NCBI GenBank assembly: GCA_013822265.1 | Contig: PNKD01000007.1 | Coordinates: 1-64,000 of the forward strand | Direction: 5' to 3' | From: Leptothrix sp. (in: b-proteobacteria) | GTDB lineage: Bacteria > Pseudomonadota > Gammaproteobacteria > Burkholderiales > Burkholderiaceae_C | Length of the DNA stretch: 64,000 nt | Part shown: one piece after another, positions 15,838-24,687 of the stretch | Layout of the letters: the number at the start of each line of letters is the position of its first letter | Numbering within the stretch: position 1 is the stretch's first letter | Notes under the pieces: model-generated | What the model was told of the DNA's origin: nothing | The model's database searches: none | Seen by the model: the letters and a program-made list of their open reading frames with translations, nothing else | Translations under genes and position numbers: made by a program

Positions 15838-16467
15838 CTACGGGGCAGGGGTGCGTCTGCCTGTCGAAGCCTCGACACCACTCAGACGCACCGAGGTGTA
15901 GCTGCCGTGCGCCGGCGCCAACGGCCATTCGTTCGGCGCAATGGCCGAGCCGGTTGCGGCAGGTCGGCTGACGGTCAGCCAGCGCGCCCCCGAGATCCAC
16001 CCACCATGACCGACCGCGAGGCATGCGCAAGCGGTACGCCATGTCCGCACGCGCGCCAACAGTTCCGTCACGCTTTCTCCATTGCCGGGCCGGTAATTCA
16101 AGAGATCGGAACACCACCGATCGATCTCGGCGCGGGAAACGTCGCTCCAGGCGCGCCCGTCCCAGTCGCCGAAGTCCACCTCGATCAGCGCAGTGTCGAT
16201 TCGGTGCACCCAGCCCCAGTCCGCCAGTACCCGACCGACGTCTGCGCAGCGGCGCAGGGGCGAAGTCACGATTTCGCGCGGTAGGCCGTGGCGCCGCGCG
16301 AACGCACGGATGCGATGAGCCAGGCGCTTGGCCTTGCGGCGGTCCACGGGCAGGTCGGTTCGGCCGATGCAGCGGCCTTCGGCGCCTTGCGCCCGCGGGT
16401 GGCGCCAGATGTGGATCGTGACGCCACAATCGGCGTCGCCGACCGCGGAGCTGGCGCTCGGGCTCAT
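15838..16467 (-). CDS. cobC: Histidine phosphatase, probable alpha-ribazole phosphatase
   Basis: A 209-residue phosphoglycerate-mutase-like protein. The phospho-accepting His is in I-W-R-H-P (residue ~22), the partner Arg in T-S-P-L-R-R-C, the acid in E-V-D-F-G-D-W-D-G, and the second His in A-V-G-H-G-G-W. As the last gene of a B12 operon, overlapping cobS by four bases (ATGA), it is best read as the alpha-ribazole-5'-phosphate phosphatase that completes the nucleotide loop. The C-terminal ~45 residues are less conserved. Confidence 0.82.
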   Translation of the reverse strand: MSPSASSAVGDADCGVTIHIWRHPRAQGAEGRCIGRTDLPVDRRKAKRLAHRIRAFARRHGLPREIVTSPLRRCADVGRVLADWGWVHRIDTALIEVDFGDWDGRAWSDVSRAEIDRWCSDLLNYRPGNGESVTELLARVRTWRTACACLAVGHGGWISGARWLTVSRPAATGSAIAPNEWPLAPAHGSYTSVRLSGVEASTGRRTPAP

Positions 16468-17300
16468 CGCGATACTCCCATCACCGCCACCCAGGCCAAC
16501 AAGATGACGGTCTCAGCGAGTTGCTCGGCGGCACCGAGCGTGTCTCCGGTGTAGCCGCCCAGCCGCCGCCGCAACCATCGGCGCAAGCCCAGTGCCACAA
16601 GGCCTGCGGCCAGCAGCGTGATAGCCAGCACGGGTAAGCCGCCGTCTACGGTGGTGCCGCTCATCACTAGCAACGGCATCAGCCACAAACCCGCCGCCAG
16701 AGTCTGCCCATAGGGCACCCCGCGCGCCAGCGGCTTGGCCTTGGCGTGCTCCTCATCGCCGGCGTAAGGCATGCCGGCCATCACGGCCACGCTGACCCAG
16801 CGCGCGAGCGCGTGCGTCCAGACGCATGCTGCCACCGCATGCACCAGCCCCTGCGACGGTGAAGCCTGCGGCACGGCCACCACAGCCGCAAGCGCCGCGA
16901 TGCGGGCGCCCGTGACCAGCACCAGCGCCATCGCGCCATAGCTGCCGATGCGCGAGTCTTTCATGATCACCAGTGCCCGCTCGCGGCGGACGTTTCCGCC
17001 CAGCGCGTCGAAGGTGTCGGCCAGGCCGTCTTCATGGAAGGCGCCGGTCCACCACGTGCCCAGCGCCACGGCCAGCACGGCGGCGATGGCGGGCGGCCAC
17101 AGCAGCGAGGCCGCCCACAACACCAGGCCCACGGCGGCGCCCAACAGCGCACCCACCGCCGGAAAGTGGCGCACGCAGTCGGTCAACCAGCGTTCGTCCC
17201 AAGTGGCCGTGGCGCCGGCAGGCAGCCGCACCGGCCAGCGGGTGAGGAACTGCGTGGCCACGGCCAACAGTCGCAGTTCGTGCAGCAGGCGCGCGGCCAT
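16464..17300 (-). CDS. cobS: Adenosylcobinamide-GDP ribazoletransferase (cobalamin synthase)
   Basis: A 278-residue polytopic inner-membrane protein. It opens with the family N-terminus (L-L-A-V-A-T-Q-F-L-T-R-W-P-V) and holds the Mg-binding signature H-E-D-G-L-A-D-T-F-D-A-L-G-G, then D-S-R-I-G-S-Y-G-A-M-A-L. It joins alpha-ribazole(-phosphate) to adenosylcobinamide-GDP. It overlaps cobC by ATGA and follows cobT by 6 bp, so translation is coupled within the operon. Confidence 0.95.
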   Translation of the reverse strand: MAARLLHELRLLAVATQFLTRWPVRLPAGATATWDERWLTDCVRHFPAVGALLGAAVGLVLWAASLLWPPAIAAVLAVALGTWWTGAFHEDGLADTFDALGGNVRRERALVIMKDSRIGSYGAMALVLVTGARIAALAAVVAVPQASPSQGLVHAVAACVWTHALARWVSVAVMAGMPYAGDEEHAKAKPLARGVPYGQTLAAGLWLMPLLVMSGTTVDGGLPVLAITLLAAGLVALGLRRWLRRRLGGYTGDTLGAAEQLAETVILLAWVAVMGVSR

Positions 17301-17306
17301 GGCCGA

Positions 17307-18368
17307 TCAAGCACTCGCAGAGGGTTCTTCACGGCTGACACCCGCCGAGGAGAAGCTGGCCATATCGCCCAGCAGTTTGCAGGCCGACACCAGCAATGGC
17401 CAGGCCAGCGCCGCGCCTGAACCTTCACCCAGACGCAGGCCCAGGTCCAGCAAGGGCTGCACACCGAGTTTCTGCAGCCACCTGGCATGGCCGCACTCGG
17501 CCGAGGCATGGGCGAACACGCAGCGCTGCAGCACCGGCGGTGCCAGCGCATGCGCCACCGCCACCGCGGCGGTGGTGATGAAGCCGTCCACCACCACCAC
17601 GCGCCGCTCGGCTGCGGCTTGCAGCACCGCCCCGGCCATGGTGGCGATCTCAAGCCCGCCCAGTGTGGCCAGCACGTCCAGCGGTTGCACGGCGCTGGCA
17701 TTGGCTGCCAGCGCGGCCTGCAGCACGGCTTGTTTGTGGGCCAGGCCGGCGTTGTCCAGCCCGGTACCGCGGCCCACGCACTGGCTCAAGGCCAGGCCGG
17801 TGAGCCGGGCCATCAGCAGCGCCGCGGCCGACGTATTGGCGATGCCCATCTCACCCAGCAACAACGCATTGCCCGGCAGGTCGCGCACCAGGCGGCAGCC
17901 GTTGGCCATGGCCTCCTTCGCTTCGGCCACGCTCATGGCCGGGCCCTGGCTCGAATCGGCCGTGCCGTGCTCGCAGCGCGGTACCTTCGCCAGCACAAGA
18001 CCCGGCTGCGGCGCAAAGTCGTGCGCCACCCCGCAGTCCACCACCGTCAGCCCCAGGCCGTGCTGGCGCGCCAGCACCGACACGGCGGCGCCACCCGCCA
18101 GGAAGTTGCCGACCATCTGCCGCGTCACCTCGGCTGGGTAGGCCGAAACGCCCTGCGCCGCGATGCCGTGGTCGGCAGCGAAGACCACCAATTGCGGTGA
18201 CTCCAGCAGCGGCCGCGTGCACCCCTGGATGAGGCCGATCTGCGCCGCCAGCGCCTCGATGCGGCCGAGCGAGCCGCGCGGCTTGGTCTTGTCGTCCAGG
18301 TCACGCGCCAGCTGAGCGGCCAGCGCCTCGTTGGCCAGGGTATCGACAGAGGGCAGGGTGAGGTGCAT
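17307..18368 (-). CDS. cobT: Nicotinate-nucleotide-dimethylbenzimidazole phosphoribosyltransferase
   Basis: A 353-residue enzyme that makes alpha-ribazole phosphate from dimethylbenzimidazole and nicotinate mononucleotide. Family motifs: K-P-R-G-S-L-G-R-I-E near residue 29, F-A-A-D-H-G-I-A-A-Q-G-V-S, V-G-N-F-L-A-G-G-A-A, G-E-M-G-I-A-N-T-S-A-A, and V-V-V-D-G-F-I-T-T. The catalytic Glu (E. coli-type E317 region) falls in the R-L-G-E-G-S-G-A-A-L-A motif. One base separates its ATG from the cobQ stop. Confidence 0.95.
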   Translation of the reverse strand: MHLTLPSVDTLANEALAAQLARDLDDKTKPRGSLGRIEALAAQIGLIQGCTRPLLESPQLVVFAADHGIAAQGVSAYPAEVTRQMVGNFLAGGAAVSVLARQHGLGLTVVDCGVAHDFAPQPGLVLAKVPRCEHGTADSSQGPAMSVAEAKEAMANGCRLVRDLPGNALLLGEMGIANTSAAALLMARLTGLALSQCVGRGTGLDNAGLAHKQAVLQAALAANASAVQPLDVLATLGGLEIATMAGAVLQAAAERRVVVVDGFITTAAVAVAHALAPPVLQRCVFAHASAECGHARWLQKLGVQPLLDLGLRLGEGSGAALAWPLLVSACKLLGDMASFSSAGVSREEPSASA

Positions 18369-18369
18369 G

Positions 18370-19863
18370 TCAGCGGCCTATCAGGAGATGTTGAAGGTGG
18401 GTGGAACCCAGGTGTTCTTCGACCAGGTCGGCCAGGCCGTCCAGGCTTTCGTCGAGCGTGCGCGGCGCACTGCCGAACAGCACGCGCATCACGGCGGCCG
18501 ACTCGAACAGACCGTGCGCGTACACGCCCAGCACGTTGCCGCGCTGCCAGCCGATGGCCTGGCCTTGTTGGTCGTGCAGCGCGACAGCGGGTGTGGTGCC
18601 CGGCAGTGGCTGCGTGCTGCCGCAGCGGATCTCGTAGGCCGGGCACTGCAGGCCCGCCAGAGCCGACCAGGGCGAGGCGAGGTCGCCGGCCCAGCGCACC
18701 GGCGCATCAATCAGCCGCTTCGGCGCGGCGTAGTGCGTGGCCAGCGGCAACAGGCCCAAGCCGGGCAGTGGGCCGTGGGCCGCACCGTCCACGCCCTCGG
18801 GGTCGCAGAGTACCGCGCCCAGGGCCTGCAGGCCGCCGCACACGCCCAGCACCGGGCGGCCCGCGGCGGCATGGCGGGCGATGGCGGCGTCCAGCCTCTG
18901 TGCGCGCAGCCAGGCCAGGTCGCCGCTGACCTGCTTGGAGCCGGGCAGGATGATCCAGTCCGCGCCATCCAACTCGGCCACGCCGCGTGCCCACACCAGG
19001 CGAGCGGCCTCGGCGAGAGGCTGGAATTCGTCGAGGTTGCTGATGTGCGGCCAGGCCACGATGGCCACGCGCAGGCCGCTGGGCGAGCCGGCGGCGCTGG
19101 ACGCCGGCATGAACACGCCGTCTTCGTCAGGCAGGCCATGGTCAAGCCGCATCGGCACCACGCCCAGCAGGGGCACGCCGGTCAGCGCCTGCAACTGTTC
19201 GGGGCCGGGTGCCAGCAGGCTGGCGTCACCGCGGAACTTGTTGAGCACGAAACCGGCCAGCGCGGGCTTCAGGTCATCGGGCAGCAGGGCCCAGGTGCCG
19301 TACAGATGTGCGAAGGCGCCGCCGCGGTCGATGTCGGCCACCACCAGCGCCGCTAAGGGGCCGGCCTCTCGCGCCCACCGGGCCGTGCCCAGGTTCACGT
19401 AGTCCTGCGGTGCCAGGTTGATCTCGGCCGGCGAGCCTGCGCCTTCGATGACGATGAGCTCGTGCGCACCGGCCAAGCGTTCGAAGCTCTGTCGTGCTGC
19501 CACGGCCAGCGCCGCGCTGCGCTCGCGCCAGGGCAGGCGGGTCAACGCGGCGTCCACGCGGCCTTGCACCACCACCTGGCTGGCGGTGTCGCGCTCGGGC
19601 TTCAGCAGCACCGGGTTCATGTCCACGCTGGGGGCCACGCGCGCGGCCAGCGCCTGCAGGTACTGGGCGGTGCCGATCTCGCCGAAGCCGCCGTCCAGCC
19701 CCGGCACCACACGCGCGTTGTTGCTCATGTTCTGCGCCTTGAAGGGCGTCACCCGCACGCCCTGCCGCGCGGCCCATCGGCACAGGGCCGTGGTGAGCAG
19801 GCTCTTGCCGGCACCGCTGCTGGCGCCCCAGACCATCACTGAACGGGTTGGCGAACGCGTCAT
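18370..19863 (-). CDS. cobQ: Cobyric acid synthase
   Basis: A 497-residue amidotransferase that adds four amide groups to adenosylcobyrinate a,c-diamide. The N-terminal P-loop (G-A-S-S-G-A-G-K-S) and F-K-A-Q-N-M-S-N-N are followed by the class I glutaminase half, with its Cys in L-G-V-C-G-G-L-Q and His in V-Y-A-H-G-L-F-E. Start at 19863, because similarity begins there and the ATG overlaps the upstream gene's stop by four bases. Length fits the family (~485-510). Confidence 0.95.
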   Translation of the reverse strand: MTRSPTRSVMVWGASSGAGKSLLTTALCRWAARQGVRVTPFKAQNMSNNARVVPGLDGGFGEIGTAQYLQALAARVAPSVDMNPVLLKPERDTASQVVVQGRVDAALTRLPWRERSAALAVAARQSFERLAGAHELIVIEGAGSPAEINLAPQDYVNLGTARWAREAGPLAALVVADIDRGGAFAHLYGTWALLPDDLKPALAGFVLNKFRGDASLLAPGPEQLQALTGVPLLGVVPMRLDHGLPDEDGVFMPASSAAGSPSGLRVAIVAWPHISNLDEFQPLAEAARLVWARGVAELDGADWIILPGSKQVSGDLAWLRAQRLDAAIARHAAAGRPVLGVCGGLQALGAVLCDPEGVDGAAHGPLPGLGLLPLATHYAAPKRLIDAPVRWAGDLASPWSALAGLQCPAYEIRCGSTQPLPGTTPAVALHDQQGQAIGWQRGNVLGVYAHGLFESAAVMRVLFGSAPRTLDESLDGLADLVEEHLGSTHLQHLLIGR

Positions 19864-20843
19864 CCCACAGACGCCAGGGCTTGCCACAGCGCGACTTGCG
19901 ACGGTGCTGCCAGCGCGTTCAGGCGCCAGTGGCCGGGCAGGCCGAAGCTGCTGCAGTCGCGCACGGAAACGCCGTGTTCGCGCAGTGCCGGGGCTGCTTC
20001 GCGCCAGCGCGCGGGCACGCGCGCGCAGACAAACGGCGCCACGCCCGGCAGCGGCGCAAAACCCCGCTGCACCAGGCCGGCCGTCAACCCGGCGTGGGCT
20101 TGAGCCAGCTGCGGCTGGCTGTCCGCCAGCCAGGCGGCGGTGTCGGGCTCGCACCAGGCGTTCAGCATGGCGACAGCATGCGCACCCAACGGCCACGAAG
20201 GCTCCAGCGCGTGCAGCCGGCTCATCAACGGGCCCGGCGCGTGGCGCGGCGCGATGGCGTAGGCACCGCGCACGCCGGTGAGCCCCAACGCCTTGTTGGG
20301 CGTCCACAGCTGAAACACGGCATCGTCATCCTCCGGTGTCCAGGGCGATCGTCCCGTCAGGCGCAGCGGCGTGTAGGCGCGGTCGAGCACGGTGGGTACG
20401 GCGTGCAGGTGCTGCGGTACTGGATCGTCCTGCCCGCAAGGGCTCCCGGGGTCGGCACACCAGCGCAGCGCGGGTTGGCCGCCTGTGGGCGCATCGGCAG
20501 TCACCACGGGCCGGTGCCAGGCCTGTGCGGCGGCGGCGTAGTCGCCGTAGGCATGCCCTGGCACGACAACGGGACCGTCGTGCAGCGCCAGCGTGGCGGC
20601 GGTGATGCGCTGTATGAATTCACTGGCACTGGCCGCCAGCAGCAGCCGATCGGGTGCTGCACCGTGGTGCGCCGCAAGCCGCCGCCGCAGGGCCGTGCTG
20701 TGAGGGTCCGGGTAGCGCCGGGCATCGGCCGCCTGCATCGCCTGCCACGCGCCGGGGCAGGGGCCCTGCGGGTGCGCACAGGTGGAGAAATCGTGCTGCA
20801 CCGCGCCTTGGGCGTCAGGCCCGCCATGGGGTCGGCGCATCAT
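19860..20843 (-). CDS. cobD: Threonine-phosphate decarboxylase (PLP, class I/II aminotransferase fold)
   Basis: A 327-residue PLP enzyme, called CobD in Salmonella and CobC in Pseudomonas. It opens with H-G-G and the start typical of L-threonine-O-3-phosphate decarboxylase, and has the PLP Lys in W-T-P-N-K-A-L-G-L-T-G-V-R. It makes (R)-1-aminopropan-2-ol phosphate for the nucleotide loop. Start at the first of two adjacent Met (20843), overlapping cbiB by four bases. An expected D-x-A-Y motif appears as L-D-R-A-Y-T. It is shorter than the usual ~350 residues. Confidence 0.88.
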   Translation of the reverse strand: MMRRPHGGPDAQGAVQHDFSTCAHPQGPCPGAWQAMQAADARRYPDPHSTALRRRLAAHHGAAPDRLLLAASASEFIQRITAATLALHDGPVVVPGHAYGDYAAAAQAWHRPVVTADAPTGGQPALRWCADPGSPCGQDDPVPQHLHAVPTVLDRAYTPLRLTGRSPWTPEDDDAVFQLWTPNKALGLTGVRGAYAIAPRHAPGPLMSRLHALEPSWPLGAHAVAMLNAWCEPDTAAWLADSQPQLAQAHAGLTAGLVQRGFAPLPGVAPFVCARVPARWREAAPALREHGVSVRDCSSFGLPGHWRLNALAAPSQVALWQALASVG

Positions 20844-21754
20844 GTGAGCTTGCTGGATGAAGGCATCGCGACCAGCGCGGCGATGGCGACGGCACACGCC
20901 CAGATCGCCGCGTGCCGGGCGACACCCAGTGCCCGCATCGACGCGGCGGCTTCCGGTGCGGGCGCACCGGCGTTGAGCCTGTAGACGCCAGGCTTGCCCA
21001 GGCTGATCCCCAGGCGCAGCGCCATCATCGCCATCGGCCAGCCGCCGTTCGGCGATGGTGTTTGCTGCGCCTCGTGGATCAGATGGCGCAGCGGCAAACC
21101 TGGCCGCCACAGTAGCGCGGCGGTGATGCGCGCCGGCAGCCAGGCCAGCATGTCGTCGGCGTGCGCAGCCACCTTGCCGGCCCATTCCCAGCGCCCGCGG
21201 TAGCCCCACATCGCGTCCAGCGTGTTGGCCGCACGGAAGGCCCAGGCCCCAGGCAGCCCCGCCACGACAAACCAGAACAGTGGCGCCACCCAGGCGTCGT
21301 TCAGGTTCTCGGCCAGTGTTTCGATCGCGGTCTCGCGCACGGCGTGGGCGTCGAGCGTGCTCACGTCGCGGCTGCACAGCAACGCCACACGGGCGCGGCC
21401 TGCGTCCAGGCTTTGCTGCAGGGCCGCTTCGACCGCTGCCACCTCGTTGTGCAGCATCCGAAAACTCATCGCCGGCTTCAGCAGAAGCGCCGTCGCGGCG
21501 GCGGCCAGCCAGGGCGAGCCCAACCGATCCAGCTCCAGCTGAAACACCCAGGCCAGGCCTGCCACGCCGCCCACGGCGAGTGCCCACGTCACGCCGCCGA
21601 CGACCAGCGCAGCCCCAGGTCGCAATCGCATTAGCACCGGCCCGAATGGCTGCACCGCGCGCCCGAACCAGGCCACGGGATGCCAGGCGTTGCGGGGCTC
21701 GCCGAAGGCGCGGTCCAGCACGGCAGCCAGCAACAGGGTGAGGGCGGCAGACAT
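20840..21754 (-). CDS. cbiB: Adenosylcobinamide-phosphate synthase
   Basis: A 304-residue integral membrane protein, CobD in Pseudomonas nomenclature. Family motifs: A-V-L-D-R-A-F-G-E-P-x-N-A-W-H-P-V at the N-terminus, S-R-D-V-S-T-L-D, E-T-I-A-E-N-L-N-D-A-W-V-A-P-L-F-W, and A-N-T-L-D-A-M-W-G-Y-R. It attaches the aminopropanol arm to cobyric acid. It is encoded between DUF1636 and the decarboxylase that supplies its substrate, overlapping the latter by four bases. Confidence 0.94.
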   Translation of the reverse strand: MSAALTLLLAAVLDRAFGEPRNAWHPVAWFGRAVQPFGPVLMRLRPGAALVVGGVTWALAVGGVAGLAWVFQLELDRLGSPWLAAAATALLLKPAMSFRMLHNEVAAVEAALQQSLDAGRARVALLCSRDVSTLDAHAVRETAIETLAENLNDAWVAPLFWFVVAGLPGAWAFRAANTLDAMWGYRGRWEWAGKVAAHADDMLAWLPARITAALLWRPGLPLRHLIHEAQQTPSPNGGWPMAMMALRLGISLGKPGVYRLNAGAPAPEAAASMRALGVARHAAIWACAVAIAALVAMPSSSKLT

Positions 21755-21770
21755 CGGCGATCACGCGAGG

Positions 21771-22193
21771 TCAGGCATCGGACTCGCCTTGCGCCCGCGG
21801 GGCCATGGCCGGCAGGCGGGCAATCAGCCCGCGGCGCAGTCGCTCGGGCCGTTGGCCCCAGACCAGCAATCCATCAGCGCTGGCCGCGTGCTGGCGCACC
21901 ACTTCCAGCACGGCTTGCACGCAGCCGTCGTCTAGCGCCAGTTCGCCGAACACGTAGCTGGCCTTGCCATGTGCCTGCAGCGCCAGGGTACAACTGTGCG
22001 AGCACGCACCCAGACAAGCAATGCCCCGTAGCTGTAGACCAGCCGCAGGGGCGGGTGCAAAGGCCAGTGCATCCTGCACCCTGTCGAACAAGGTCTGGCC
22101 GGCGGCCTCACCGTCGCACGGTGCGTCCGCCGGGCGACAGGTGGTGCAGATCAGCAACTCGGTGGCTGCCTCAAGAGCCTTCGCAGTGGTCAT
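21771..22193 (-). CDS. DUF1636 family metal-binding protein
   Basis: A 140-residue protein. It has C-T-T-C-R near residue 16 and C-L-G-A-C-S-H-S-C in the middle, a layout like thioredoxin-fold 2Fe-2S ferredoxins and characteristic of DUF1636. Members are found in B12 operons but have no proven role; metal or cobalt handling is a guess. It sits between cobO (6-bp gap) and cbiB (16 bp), so it belongs to this transcript. Confidence 0.8.
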   Translation of the reverse strand: MTTAKALEAATELLICTTCRPADAPCDGEAAGQTLFDRVQDALAFAPAPAAGLQLRGIACLGACSHSCTLALQAHGKASYVFGELALDDGCVQAVLEVVRQHAASADGLLVWGQRPERLRRGLIARLPAMAPRAQGESDA

Positions 22194-22199
22194 CGTGAG

Positions 22200-22769
22200 T
22201 CAGTCTTCAATGCCGCGCTGCGCCGGCACGCCAGCGTCGAAGTGGTGCTTCAGCTTGGTCATCTCGGTCACGGTGTCGGCCGCGTCGACCAGTTCCTGCA
22301 GGGCACCACGACCCGTGAGCACCACGTGCACATGCGCGGGGCGCTCGCGCAGGCTGTGCAGCAGCGCGGGCAGATCGATCCAGCCGTAGCGCAGCGGGTA
22401 CATCACTTCGTCCAGCACCACCAGGAAGTGCTCGCCCGCGCGGATGGTGGCGGCGGCACGGGTCCAACCCTGGCGGGCGAGTTCGGCGGAGTGCTCGAGA
22501 TCGCGGCTCTTCCAGCTGAAGCCGTCGCCCAGGCCTTCGATGGGCACGCCCAGCTGCTCGAACATCCGGTGCTCGCCGAAACGTGCCGAAGGCACCTTCA
22601 TGAACTGGTAGATCTTCACCGCCTTGCCGCGGCCGTGGGCGCGCAGCGCAAGGCCGAAGGCGGCTGTGCTCTTGCCCTTGCCATGGCCGGTGTGGACGAT
22701 GACGAGCCCGCGGCGCTCGCCTTGCGGCTTGGGGGTGTCACGTGCGGTGGGGGGTGCTTCGATCTGCAT
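22200..22769 (-). CDS. cobO: Corrinoid adenosyltransferase
   Basis: A 189-residue ATP:cob(I)alamin adenosyltransferase of the CobO/BtuR/CobA family. P-loop-like motif H-T-G-H-G-K-G-K-S-T-A-A-F-G near residue 27, Q-F-M-K at 55, and V-V-L-D-E-V-M-Y-P-L-R-Y-G at 115. It transfers the 5'-deoxyadenosyl group to Co(I) corrinoids before the amidations by CobQ. Length is typical. It follows the btuD gene by 15 bp. Confidence 0.95.
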   Translation of the reverse strand: MQIEAPPTARDTPKPQGERRGLVIVHTGHGKGKSTAAFGLALRAHGRGKAVKIYQFMKVPSARFGEHRMFEQLGVPIEGLGDGFSWKSRDLEHSAELARQGWTRAAATIRAGEHFLVVLDEVMYPLRYGWIDLPALLHSLRERPAHVHVVLTGRGALQELVDAADTVTEMTKLKHHFDAGVPAQRGIED

Positions 22770-22784
22770 GGGGTGTGGATGGTG

Positions 22785-23582
22785 TCAGTCGTCGAGCGCC
22801 AGCGCCACGATGGCGCCGCCGGGAACCGGGGACACGCGCACGGCACCCTGGAACACCCGCTCCAGCGCGCGGTGCAGGTCGGGCGATGCCGGCGAGGCGG
22901 CCGCCACAACGCAGCCGGCCTGCATCACCAGCACCCGGTCGGCGCGCAGCGCGATGGGCAGGTCGTGCAGCACCGTGACCACGGCGCGCTGCGTGCCATC
23001 GGCCAGCGGCTGCGCGAGGCGGCGGAACAGCCGGGTCAGCGCCACCTGGTGGGGCGCATCCAGGTGGGTGGTGGGTTCGTCTAGCAGCAGCACAGGCGCC
23101 TCGGTGGCCAGCACGCGGGCCAGCAGCACGCGCTGGCGCTCGCCGCCCGACAGATCCGTCAGCCGGCGTGCGGCCCAGGCGCTGCATTCGGTGGCGCGCA
23201 TGGCCTGCGCCACCACCTCGGTGTCGTGCCGGCTCAGCGTGCGCAGCTGGCCGTGCTGGGCGATACGGCCCAGCTCCACGGTCTCGCGCACGCTCAGGTC
23301 ACCGCTGGTCTCTCCCCCCTGCGCCAGCCAGGCGATGCGGCGGGCGCGTTCGGGCGCGGGCATCGCATCGAGCGCCTGGCCCAGCCCTTGCCCTTGGATC
23401 CGCACTTGGCCGCCGGCCAGCGGTTGCAGCCCGGCCAGCGCGCGCAGCAGCGTGGACTTGCCTGCGCCGTTGGGGCCGACGATGGCTGTCCAGCCAGTGG
23501 CGATTTGCGTGCTGACGCGGTGCAAGACATTGCGGCCGCCGAGTTGCACGCGCACATCCTGGGCTTCCAGGCACGGGTTCAT
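22785..23582 (-). CDS. btuD: ABC transporter ATP-binding protein, vitamin B12/cobinamide uptake
   Basis: A 265-residue ATPase of the FecE/BtuD class. Walker A G-P-N-G-A-G-K-S-T, signature L-S-G-G-E-R-Q-R-V, Walker B V-L-L-L-D-E-P-T-T, switch His in L-H-D-L. The A-W-L-A-Q-G Q-loop is typical of B12/siderophore importers. The ATG at 23582 overlaps the permease stop by four bases. Assignment to corrinoids rests on the operon (btuB, btuF, cob genes, riboswitch). Confidence 0.9.
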   Translation of the reverse strand: MNPCLEAQDVRVQLGGRNVLHRVSTQIATGWTAIVGPNGAGKSTLLRALAGLQPLAGGQVRIQGQGLGQALDAMPAPERARRIAWLAQGGETSGDLSVRETVELGRIAQHGQLRTLSRHDTEVVAQAMRATECSAWAARRLTDLSGGERQRVLLARVLATEAPVLLLDEPTTHLDAPHQVALTRLFRRLAQPLADGTQRAVVTVLHDLPIALRADRVLVMQAGCVVAAASPASPDLHRALERVFQGAVRVSPVPGGAIVALALDD

Positions 23583-24682
23583 CGCAGGCCCCGGCGCCGC
23601 AGCAGCACGAAGAGGTAGCTGCCGCCCACCACAGCAGTCACCACACCCACCGGCAGTTCCTGCGGCGCAATCACGGCGCGCGAGATCACGTCGGCGGCCA
23701 GCAGCAGTGTCGCGCCCATGGCCGCGCTGGCCGCCAGCAACCAGCCGTGCGCGCCCGGCGCATGGCGGCGCACCAGGTGCGGCGACACCAGGCCGACGAA
23801 GGCGACCAGCCCCACATGCGCCACCGCCAGCGCGGTGCTGGCACTGAGCAAGGCCACCAGCAGCAGCCGCACACGCGGCAGGTTGACCCCCATGCTGGCC
23901 GCGCTGTCTTCGCCCAGGGTCAGCGCGTCCAGCGCACGGGCGCGGTGCAGGGCCAGCGGCAGCAGCGCCGCCAAGCCCAGGGCCAGCAGGCCGATCGCGT
24001 CCCAGCCCAGGAAGCTGGTGCTGCCCAGCATGAAGGCCTGCTTGCCGCGCAGTGCGTCGGGCGAGGCCACGGTGACCAGGTCGCTCACCGCGCCCAGCAG
24101 CACGGCCACGACCACGCCGCTGAGCAGCAGCCGCATGGTCTGCAGCGCGCCCTGCGCCAGCAGCAAGGTCATGGCCACCCCCGCCAACGCGCCGGAGAAG
24201 GCCGCAGCCACCAGGCCCACGCGCTCCAGCCACGCCATGGCCGCTAGGCTGACGCTGGCCCCGGCGATGGACACGCCCGCAAATACCAGCACCACCGCCA
24301 GCCCTGCACCGGCGGCCGAGCCCAGCAGGTAAGGGTCGGCGAGCGGGTTGCGAAACAGGCCCTGCGCCAGCGCGCCACCCAGGCCCAGCAGCGCGCCTAC
24401 CAGCGCCGCACCCAGGGTGCGCGGCGCGCGGATCTGGCCCACGATGAGTGTGGCTTGGTCGCCCATCAGGTCGGCCCAGAAGGCGGTGGGCGAGAAGCCC
24501 TGCGTGCCCGTGACCAGGCCTGCCACGGCGGCAGTGGCGATCAGTGCCAGCATCGCCAGGGCCAGGCGGCAGCGCGCGCGGTGGTCTGCATCGGACGCCG
24601 TGGCGTCGGGCGTGACGTCGACCGCCATGTCGACCTGAAGGTCCGTGGTGCCGTCCGTCATGGATCGAGCTCGCTGCGTCAT
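23579..24682 (-). CDS. btuC: ABC transporter permease, FecCD/BtuC family
   Basis: About 367 residues and ten predicted helices. Family motifs: R-A-P-R-T-L-G-A-A-L-V-G-A-L-L-G-L-G-G-A near residue 95, N-P-L-A-D-P-Y-L-L-G, G-E-D-S-A-A-S-M-G-V-N and V-G-L-V-A-F-V-G-L-V-S-P-H. The first ~35 residues are a polar extension. I set the start at the Met 6 bp after the btuF stop (24682); a downstream Met at 24661 is also possible. It works with BtuD and BtuF. Confidence 0.9.
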   Translation of the reverse strand: MTQRARSMTDGTTDLQVDMAVDVTPDATASDADHRARCRLALAMLALIATAAVAGLVTGTQGFSPTAFWADLMGDQATLIVGQIRAPRTLGAALVGALLGLGGALAQGLFRNPLADPYLLGSAAGAGLAVVLVFAGVSIAGASVSLAAMAWLERVGLVAAAFSGALAGVAMTLLLAQGALQTMRLLLSGVVVAVLLGAVSDLVTVASPDALRGKQAFMLGSTSFLGWDAIGLLALGLAALLPLALHRARALDALTLGEDSAASMGVNLPRVRLLLVALLSASTALAVAHVGLVAFVGLVSPHLVRRHAPGAHGWLLAASAAMGATLLLAADVISRAVIAPQELPVGVVTAVVGGSYLFVLLRRRGLR

Positions 24683-24687
24683 CGCCG

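Noticed and set aside
18370-20307. Apparent 645-residue version of CobQ and similar long versions of cobB, btuD and cobD
   Set aside because: The extra N-terminal sequence lies in the coding region of the neighbouring gene in another frame and carries no family similarity.
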